The position numbers were made by a program, and so were the translations under genes. This document shows positions 19,200-25,000 of a stretch of 25,000 nt of DNA, piece after piece (position 1 is the stretch's first letter; every line of letters starts with the position of its first letter). The stretch is from Cristatella mucedo (lineage: Eukaryota > Bryozoa > Phylactolaemata > Cristatellidae). The DNA lies in assembly GCA_009760855.2 (NCBI GenBank), contig WPIO01000007.1:5277501-5302500 (forward strand). Reading direction: 5' to 3'. The notes under the pieces are model-generated. The model ran no database searches. It was not told the origin of the DNA and worked only from the letters and a program-made list of their open reading frames with translations.

Positions 19200-19450
19200 T
19201 AAATTCCTACTAGGCCAACGGTCATCCAGTGTGCATTTGCAGCATGGCGTGGCCCAGAGATCCGTTTTAAGCCCACACATTTTCACAATTTTTTCTCTCC
19301 ATTTTCCCGTTTTAATGTCAAAGCAAAATATAAGCTTTCATTTTTATGCAGATGGCTAGCACAGCTGTTCTTATGCTTTTAATCCCTTCCTGGCTTCTAG
19401 CACCTCAAACTCTCTCAGCTCACCTGCAGCATGTATCGTTAACTTGGATG
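19200..19450 (+). pseudogene. LINE reverse transcriptase relic around the YADD box
   Basis: The translation near 19245-19370 is HGVAQRSVLSPHIFTIFS, a decayed GVPQGSVLGPLLF motif. ISFHFYADG follows, a decayed YADD at about 19335-19360, where the second Asp has become Gly, and then a stop. NPFLASSTSNSLSS corresponds to DPSQPSGLSNSLNS of copy B6. It is plus-strand and family B-like. It lies 3' of the endonuclease relic at 18425-18984 in the same orientation, so both may be parts of one old element with an internal deletion. Confidence 0.7.
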
Positions 19451-19454
19451 CTAG

Positions 19455-19721
19455 CAAACGTAAATCAGGGGATGTCGTGACGCAGGTCGAAAGTGAGTTC
19501 CAGGATTTGGAAGCATGCGAACTGAAGGCACAGTCTCCAAAGGATTTGATGTTCGTACGAGTTACAGGTAAGCAATTTGTTTCCGAAAAGCGAGTGGTGC
19601 GATGTTTAGCCTGGTGGGGGGGGGGAGCAAATCTGATAGGTAGGCTGGAGCCAAAGAATGAAGATACCTAAAAGTGAGTGACAAAACCTTGAAGTCGATC
19701 CGTTGCTTGACTGGTAGCCAG
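19455..19721 (-). mobile_element. Family B LINE, 3'-side piece of split copy B7
   Basis: The minus-strand match starts at ATCAGGGGATGTCGTGACGC, lacking the 3' UTR and stem-loop. It runs to TTGACTGGTAGCCAG at 19721, in the segment encoding LHWLPVKQRIDFKVLSLTF (minus frame 19562-19753). The copy continues at 21158-21555 after an inserted family A element. A poly-G run of ten at 19616-19625 causes a frame change. Confidence 0.8.
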
Positions 19722-21157
19722 AAACATTTCAAGCAGGGTTCAAGAGGCAGCACTCTACTGAGACTGCTCTCCTCCGTATTAACAATGACATTCTACGTAG
19801 CAACGACGACGGGAATGTCACTGCCTTAGCTCTGCTAGATCTGTCTGCTGCCTTCGACACCATTGATCACGAAGTTCTGCTTGAAAGATTGAGAACAACG
19901 ATCGGTCTGGCAGACGAAGCACTGGCGTGGTTTAAATCATACTTTTCTGATCGTGTTCAATCCGTGTCGTGTGGGGGTCAGGTCTCAGACATGAGAAGGG
20001 TCACCTGTGGAGTCCCTCAAGGGTCTGTACTTGGTCCCTTGCTGTTCTCCATTTATACGCAACCTCTGGGAAAAGTGATTAAGGCCCATGGAATAGAATA
20101 TCACTTCTATGCTGACGATACTCAGTTGTATTTGTCATTTAAACCGTCGGAATCTGCTGCAGCAACTGAGAAACTGAATGCTTGCCTTGCCGATATTCGA
20201 TCCTGGATGTCGGAAAACTTCCTGAAATTAAATGACGATAAAACCGAACTGCTTCTCATAGGACACCCTAAGCGTGTGGCTGGATTAAAATGCTTTGCTG
20301 TTCTAATAGGTGATGCCATTGTGCGACCTTCACCACGTGCTCGTAATCTAGGTGTCGTGTTCGACAGCTGCCTCAATTTCAAAAGCTTCATTCAGAAGAC
20401 TGCCTCTACAGCTAGCCATCACATCCGATCCCTATCCAAGATTAGAAGCTGTCTCCCACAGTGGCTTGTAAACAATTTAACTAGCTCTTTAGTTCTGTCT
20501 CGGCTTGATTATTGTTATTCCCTTTTGGCTGGGCTGCCAAAGAAAGCTATTATGCCACTACAGCGGACTATGAATATGGCTGCAAGGCTGGTCTTCAAGT
20601 CCCAGCGGTTTGAGCACGTGTCACCTTTGCTGAAAGACCTAGGATGGTTGCCGGTTGAGCAAAGGATACAGAGCAAAGTTCTTACGTTGACCCACAAGGC
20701 CCGCCACGGCTTCGCTCCTTCGTACCTAGCTGAACTGCTGCATCAGTTTCAGCCGGTTCGCACCCTCAGGTCCTGTGTGGACAATAAATTAGCTGTTCCA
20801 TTCCTCCGCTTAAAGAAAGTTGGCGACAAAAGCTTTAGCTCTGCAGGTCCTAGACTGTGAAACTCGCTTCCACAATTCTTACGCAACGACATCTACTCTC
20901 CAACTGCCGACTGTGGCACATCTTTTTCAGCGGTCCTGAGCTGCTACTTCTATGCTACTCACTACCTCAACTGCTCTCCTGACTCTGCTATGCTTCCCAC
21001 TTTCTTTTTGTTGCGTGAGACGAAGTCTGTTGGCTACTGAATGCGAACCGAAAGCCGCTTAGGCTGTGAGTGCGCTATACAAAACTCTCCTGCGTAACAC
21101 CCACATGGTCTTTATGACTTTGTGGAGTTACAGACGGAGATACATTACATTACATTA
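19722..21157 (+). mobile_element. Family A LINE, longest copy (A5), inserted in family B copy
   Basis: This 1.44-kb copy runs from the RT fingers (FQAGFKRQHSTETALLRINN, starting at 19727) through the whole palm and thumb to the 3' UTR and the tail ACATTACATTACATTA. It is the most complete element in the window but still lacks the endonuclease and 5' end. Left and right neighbours are two pieces of one minus-strand family B copy: GGTAGCCAG at 19713-19721 and GTGCAGGTCGGCGAGAAG from 21158. There is at most a 1-2 bp target duplication. It is nearly identical to A2, so insertion is recent. Confidence 0.92.
19727..20860 (+). pseudogene. Reverse transcriptase domain of family A LINE (CR1/L2-like), 5'-truncated
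   Basis: This uninterrupted frame carries the RT motifs in order. QHSTETALL lies near 19748. LLDLSAAFDTIDH (motif A, catalytic Asp) is near 19832-19870, GVPQGSVLGPLLF (motif B) at about 20008-20047, and [10 protein letters not shown] (motif C, catalytic Asp pair) at about 20104-20133. LNDDKTELLLIG and RNLGVVFDS follow in the thumb. The frame stops at 20858-20860, where TGG (Trp in copy A2) is TGA. Past that point the old frame continues for about 60 codons. The catalytic residues are intact, but without the 5' endonuclease and start it is not a functional gene. Confidence 0.9.
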
Positions 21158-21555
21158 GTGCAGGTCGGCGAGAAGTGGTGTGATGTGGCAACTGCGACGC
21201 TCACGACAGACTAGCCTAGCTGCACAGTTTCGCACAAGCTGCAAGTGCCTGATTGCACAGGCTGGTAGACCAGCAAGCAGTGAGTTACAAAAGTCGAGAC
21301 GGGATGTCAAAGATGCATGGACCAATTTGGATATGGTATCCTTGTCTAAGCAAGCCCAAATTTTAGCAATGTTATATAGCTGAAAGTAGATAGACTTAAC
21401 TGTGGAGCTGATGTGGTCGTCTAATGAAAGGCCAGTTTGGAGCAGGATGCCTTGATTTCGTGCAGATTCAACAGGACATATTCTGGCATAGCCGATTTTG
21501 AGAGTTAACATTTCCAATTTCTGAATCGCATTTGGATTGCCCATAACTAGGTTGT
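21158..21555 (-). mobile_element. Family B LINE, 5'-side piece of split copy B7
   Basis: Minus-strand translation of 21155-21637 contains NLVMGNPNAIQKLEMLTLKI, ICPVESARNQGILLQTGL, SLDDHISSTVKSIYFQLYNI and SRLDFCNSLLAGLPACAIRH, then LVCRERRSCHITPLLADLH. That is one continuous open RT thumb region of about 160 codons that matches B6. It joins 19455-19721 to form a single copy, split by family A copy A5. Its 5' end is lost near 21555, where an oppositely oriented fragment begins. Confidence 0.85.
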
Positions 21556-21559
21556 CTCC

Positions 21560-22205
21560 TCTAATCTCTGCACGCAATGTGGATGTTCTGTTCCAAATTA
21601 ACTGTTTCCTCGATGACCACGTCAGCTCCTCATTCAAATCTGCCTACTTTCATCTACGTAGCGTTGCACAAATTCCGACCTGCTTAGACAGGGGTTAGAC
21701 CGCGGCTTATCTGGTCCAGGCATTCGCGGCATCCTTCTCTAGTTCGCTACTCGCAGGTCTTCAAGCCGGTGCTACGAGATAGTGACAGTTGGCGCAAAGC
21801 TCTGCAGCTAGGCTTGTCAGTTGTGAACGTCGCAGCTTCTGTACTACACCAACTTCTTACCAATCTGCACTGGCTCCCCGTTAAGTAACGTATCGACTTT
21901 AAGATTCTGCCACTCACCTTTAGGTCCCTTCATTCTTTCGCTCCGGCCTTGACCTATCTGAAGTACTCACGAATCATGCCATCTCATCGCTCCACCGAAT
22001 TTTCTGATTTAATTCACTTGTGCTCGCTCCTCGCTTTCTTTTTCCTGCGTGAGATGATCTGTGGATGCTACATAGTTCGCACAGTTTTGTGCCTCTTGGG
22101 CTTTGGGCGGACAACAAAAAACTGGCATGCCTCTTGTAATGTTCCCTTACTCCATTGGCTTTGTGAAATTATAGACGGGCATACATTTGATTACATCACG
22201 ACATT
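21560..22205 (+). mobile_element. Diverged plus-strand LINE copy with family A-like 3' end
   Basis: CTCGATGACCACGTCAGCTC and TCAAATCTGCCTACTTTC at about 21611-21650 match the family B DDHIS...SAYF region. At 21790-21940, TGGCGCAAAGCTCTGCAGCT, AATCTGCACTGGCTCCCCGT and the TTTAGGTCCCTTCATTCTTT block match the LHWLPV and SLTFRSLHS regions. The end (about 22040-22200; TGCGTGAGATGATCTGTGG, GGCTTTGTGAAATTATAGAC, GGGCATACATTTGATTACAT) resembles the family A 3' terminus instead. It may be an older family related to both, or two adjoining fragments. Stops and frameshifts are frequent. Confidence 0.6.
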
Positions 22206-22324
22206 CATAAAGATGATGAAAGTTACTTAATTCCCGCAGCCTTGACTCCGTCCGCACGAGATGTACTCTGAGCGCCGGTCCTGCTCCGAATTATTGCGCC
22301 CATTAAAACTAACTAGTTGGCGAG

Positions 22325-22440
22325 CTTTTGTTTTTATCCCATTTTGAGTGACTAGAAAGAGATTTGGTTCTCGCGGGGGCTCGCTATGCGTAGTTAAATC
22401 TTTTATATATAATTATCATTATTATCTCAAGCTCACGCCG
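22325..22440 (+). mobile_element. Solo B-type 3' tail
   Basis: GAGTGACTAGAAAGAGATTT followed by GGTTCTCGCGGGGGCTCGCT at about 22346-22385 is a diverged copy of the LINE/SINE terminal stem-loop. An AT-rich tail ending in ATTATCATTATTATC follows. Nothing else of the element is recognisable upstream. Confidence 0.5.
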
Positions 22441-22924
22441 ACATCTAGACACAAAACAGCGCCGACGCAGCATGCGACGGTGTTTGCAGGGTCAACACGC
22501 GATCGACTACCTCACGTTCTTGCGAACAAAGTCAACAGCGCTAGAGAGATCGCCGCCGGCTAAGTGCCGCAACGCGGCCACTGGCTAATTGGCAAACACG
22601 GTGACGCTTGCCGACATCTAACGAGCAGGAAATGAGCGTGCTCGCCCGATCCATTGAACGCATACCTGTATTATGAATAGGTCGTTCGGCCGGCGCGCGC
22701 CGCTAGCGCCGCTGGAGGCGACGACCCTTGGCGCCGAAGCGGAAATCGCGCGCGCGCGCGCGCGGAGGCCGATCTAGTCTGCGCGCGAGGAAGCGTCGGG
22801 TTTCTCGCGCATTACGCGGACAGGATAGACGAAACGCGAAAGGCTCGGGCCGGGCTCGGGCCGACCGACGTCCGCGGCCCGCCGGTGGCAGGCCGCGCGT
22901 CCGCGGCCGCCGGCGTCGCGCCCG
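22441..22924. other. CpG-rich region 3' of the minus-strand gene
   Basis: Base composition changes here from about even to strongly GC- and CpG-rich. The stretch lies downstream of the last exon of the gene at 22925-25000 (minus) and probably holds its 3' UTR. A (CG)8 run lies at 22747-22762. I found no canonical AATAAA on the minus strand in this interval, so the transcript end is unknown. Confidence 0.45.
22747..22762. repeat. (CG)8 alternating run
   Basis: Sixteen bases of strict CG alternation lie within a CpG-rich stretch, in the probable 3' UTR of the minus-strand gene. Confidence 0.95.
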
Positions 22925-23097
22925 TCAGCCGACGAGGCGAACGGGCGCCGGCTGGGTGCCGAGCCGCGGCATGCGCTGCACGGCGTAGTCGAGCTCGTTA
23001 GACGACGCCGTGCAGCTCTTGCGGACCCACTTGCTCAGAGCTCTGCTGGCCATCTCCTCGTGCGTCTGCCCCCAGCGCTCGCCAATCCTCCGAATGA
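22925..23097 (-). other. Last coding exon
   Basis: The acceptor CGGTCGCCTTGCAG ends at 23098. The frame continues as IRRIGERWGQTHEEMASRAL, SKWVRKSCTASSNELDYAVQ and RMPRLGTQPAPVRLVG, then TGA. The first 40 residues look like a real charged helix. It is joined to the previous exon over a 351-bp intron that holds the GA/CT microsatellite. Confidence 0.65.
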
Positions 23098-23326
23098 CTG
23101 CAAGGCGACCGCGAAAACGGAGCGGCGGATCGCGGCGCTGCCAAGATGGCGCAGGAAGACCTCGCGGCGGCGGCGCGCGCGTCGCTGGAGCGCCGCGGCG
23201 GCCGCCGCGACATCACCGAACTCCCCCATCCTGCCCAGGGGTTTCGCGCTGCCGCCAGGAAAGGGGAGCCCCGCGCGGCGGCGTATCACCGGAAAGAACG
23301 GGCGAGAGAGAGAGATAGAGAGAAGT

Positions 23327-23402
<76 letters not shown>

Positions 23403-25000
23403 GAGAAGAGAGAAGTGAGAGAGAGTGCCCGCGATTCGCTCGACCTACCTTCGACATCATTGGCGCGGCAGGCGTCGCTGCGCTTGGGCGTGAAAGCAAG
23501 CTGAGCGTACAGCTTCGGCCAGCTCGCACCCGCCGTCGTGGCCGCCCGGCGTACGGCCACCTGCGTGTCGCCTGCGGGCGCATCAAAGACGGCGGCGCGT
23601 TGCTCGCTCTCGCGGTGCGATCGCCGACGCGCTTGCTCGCTCCGCTCGCGATTCAGCTCACTCTCTCGCGCGCGGCGCGAAAGTACGTACCGCCGTCGAC
23701 GTTGAACACGCCGTGCTCAATCTTCTTGAGCGTCATGGCGTCCTTCTTGAGCGACAGGACGTGGGCGAGCGCGCTCGATCTGGCGCGCGTCTCGCGAGCG
23801 CCGTCGTCCGCGTCGGCTACGGCCTGCGACTTGGCCGCCAGCCTCTCCTTGAAGCGCTCGGCCGAGGCGAGCCGTCGCGACAGCTCGTCTTCGGCCGCCT
23901 GCACGGCGTGCGCCGCCGCGTCGACGGCATCCGCCAGCGAGCGCCGCTCCGAGTCCCACCTTCCCATCGAGGCGAGCCCGTCGCCGCCGCCGGCGCCCGT
24001 CGCTCCGCCCTCCGACTGGGAGACGTCGGAGGCGGCGACTCGGTGGTGCTGGTGCGGCTGGCAGTCGGCCGGGGCGCTCCTCCGGCGCGGCGCGCCCGCG
24101 TCTTCGAAGGTCGCCGAGGCGATCGGGTCGGTCGCCTCGGCGGCGGCGGCGGCGGCGGCGCGCCGTCGCAGCGAGACGAGTCGCTCGCGACTGGCGAGCA
24201 GGTCGAGCTGCGCGCGACGCAGATTGCCGGCGCGGCGCGCGGGCCCGTGCTCGACGTCGTAGCGGCTGGCGGCCAGGCCGTCGCCGTCGCGCGCGCGCCC
24301 CCTCGGCGCCCCGGTGCCGCCGCCGCCGATGGCGGCGGCGAAGCGCCGCAGCTCCTTCTCGCCGCGCGCCACGTACTGCTCGTCGGCGACGGCCCAGCGG
24401 CCGAGAGCGCTCGCGCAGCGCTCCAGGCGATCGGTCAGCTCGCGCATGTAGTGCAAGACTTTGCCGTACTCGCCGAGGTAGCGGCTGATCGGCCGGACGG
24501 ACTCGAGCTCCTGCGCCAGCCGCGCGACGGACTCGAGGTCGGCGGCGACGTCGCGCCGGAACTCGTTCAGCCGGTTCTCGTACTCGTCGACGCTGGCGAG
24601 CCGGTGCCGGCCGGCGACCTGGGCGAGGCTGACCAGGAACTTGCTGGCTTGCGCGTGCGCGCGCTCCAGCTGCGGCCGCGACTCGTCCAGCAGGGCGGAC
24701 AGGGCCGCCGCTCGCTGGCACACGACGACCAGGCTCTTGAAGTCCTGGCGCTTGCACACGTTGACGTCGTCCTTGAACTTGACAATGACAGCCGCGTTCA
24801 TGTCGCGCCAGTCCTTGAGGTCGTCCTTGCTGCTCATGCGCTGCAGGACCGGCTTCAGGAACTCGTCGTACACCTCGGCGAGGTCGTCGTCCGCCTCGTC
24901 CGTGTGCTTGCGGCGGAAGCGCTTGACGGCGTCGGTGACCCGGCTCGTGAGCATCACGATCCTCTGGCGCTGCGCCGGAACGGACGGCGCGGCGCGCAGG
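22925..25000 (-). CDS. Spliced gene for a long helical protein, possibly BAR/sorting-nexin-like (3' part; 5' end may lie beyond the window)
   Basis: Three exons join in frame: 23691-24954 or further upstream, 23449-23571, and 22925-23097 ending in TGA at 22925-22927. Donors are G|GTACGT and AAG|GTAGGT; acceptors are CCCGCAG and CCTTGCAG. From the Met at 24954 the product is 519 residues. Residues about 30-210 are long charged helices (DDLAEVYDEFLKPVLQRMSS; YLGEYGKVLHYMRELTDRLE). Residues 211-243 and 279-330 are Gly/Ala/Arg/His-rich linkers, about 331-410 is another helix (ERFKERLAAKSQAVADADDG), and the tail contains GERWGQTHEEMASRALSKWV. There is no signal peptide or membrane segment. The frame is open upstream of 24954 to the window edge, and a possible acceptor (GGCGCAG) ends at 24970. 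The helix pattern with EYGKV suggests a BAR-type membrane-curving domain of an SNX-like protein. This is a guess from pattern, and an unrelated coiled-coil scaffold is possible. Confidence 0.75.
23304..23427. repeat. Imperfect (GA)n microsatellite inside an intron
   Basis: About 120 bp of GA with GATA, AAGTGAGAGTGA and AGAAGAGAGAAG interruptions. In the transcript orientation it is a CT/pyrimidine tract that starts about 20 nt after the splice donor at 23448. Frames of Leu-Ser or Arg-Glu repeats through it are artefacts. Confidence 0.95.
23449..23571 (-). other. Internal 123-bp exon
   Basis: The acceptor GCGCCCGCAG lies before 23571 and the donor AAG|GTAGGT after 23449. In the phase required by the previous exon it reads DTQVAVRRAATTAGASWPKL, then YAQLAFTPKRSDACRANDVE, without a stop. 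The alternative AG eleven bases downstream would bring a stop codon into frame, which favours this boundary. The preceding intron is 119 bp. Confidence 0.65.
23691..24969 (-). other. Large exon of the helical-protein gene
   Basis: The frame is open for over 420 codons on the minus strand, with Lys/Glu/Arg/Leu-rich helical composition. It ends at 23691 after the first base of a Gly codon, followed by the donor GTACGT (23690-23685). The upstream limit is uncertain: a possible acceptor AG at 24971-24970 would start the exon with CGCCAGAGGATCGTGATG. A (GCC)n run at about 24138-24160 (GGC on the plus strand) encodes the Ala tract at residues 266-272. Confidence 0.7.

Noticed and set aside
20122-20391. 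89-codon frame found unchanged at two loci (also 12916-13185 on the other strand)
   Set aside because: It is the antisense of the family A RT region; identity between loci reflects recent element copies, not a conserved small protein.
23060-24262. 400-codon plus-strand open frame
   Set aside because: It runs antisense to the spliced minus-strand gene and through its intronic microsatellite. Its Ser/Ala/Arg-rich translation has no domain, and long antisense frames are common in such GC-rich coding DNA.
23717-24757. 346-codon minus-strand frame in a second phase
   Set aside because: Its Arg/Ala/Pro/Gly-dominated translation is the typical shadow of a GC-rich coding exon; the helical, charged frame next to it carries the splice-consistent protein.

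Overview
This window looks like nuclear DNA of an invertebrate metazoan; I cannot name the species. The evidence is one spliced, intron-containing, GC-rich gene at the right edge, many 5'-truncated non-LTR retrotransposon (LINE) copies, two tRNA-derived SINE copies, and long (GA)n/(CT)n microsatellites. I see no prokaryotic operon layout, rRNA, CRISPR array or LTR element.

Regions 1-22.3 kb are repeat-rich and hold no intact host gene that I can support. Two LINE families recur, both with reverse transcriptase (RT) motifs of the CR1/L2 type. Family A ends in a short TTACA-type tail and appears at about 485-768 (+), 4622-5265 (+), 8575-8895 (-), 12145-13207 (-) and 19722-21157 (+). The last two copies are nearly identical. 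Family B ends in a stem-loop followed by (ATT)n. It appears at about 2570-3200 (+), 6096-6198 (+), 6265-6805 (-), 6806-8008 (-), 11495-12144 (-), 15040-16216 (+) and 19455-21555 (-, split). More diverged plus-strand pieces lie at 8030-8185, 18425-18984 (endonuclease), 19200-19450 (RT) and 21560-22205. Short solo copies of the B-type 3' stem-loop lie near 5275, 17508 and 22325.

The most interesting system is a probable LINE/SINE partnership. A SINE with a tRNA-like head (A and B boxes) at 3200-3345, and a second copy on the minus strand at 9128-9240, carries at its 3' end essentially the same stem-loop as family B. This would let the SINE use the family B enzyme. One family B copy (6265-6805) has landed in the loop of this same stem-loop belonging to another family B copy. 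Family A copies have landed inside family B copies at two places.

The right end (about 22.7-25.0 kb) is CpG- and GC-rich. It carries the 3' part of a minus-strand gene: a large exon (to 23691), a 123-bp exon (23449-23571) and a last exon (22925-23097). Splice sites agree and the frame stays open across them. From the first internal Met it encodes 519 residues, mostly long charged helices with low-complexity inserts. I suspect a BAR-type or other helical-bundle scaffold protein, perhaps related to sorting nexins, but the family is not secure.

The intervals between repeats (769-2569, 3346-4621, 9241-10437, 10493-11468, 13222-15039, 16217-16741, 17004-17507, 17771-18424, 22441-22924) are described as featureless or with only small sequence patterns.
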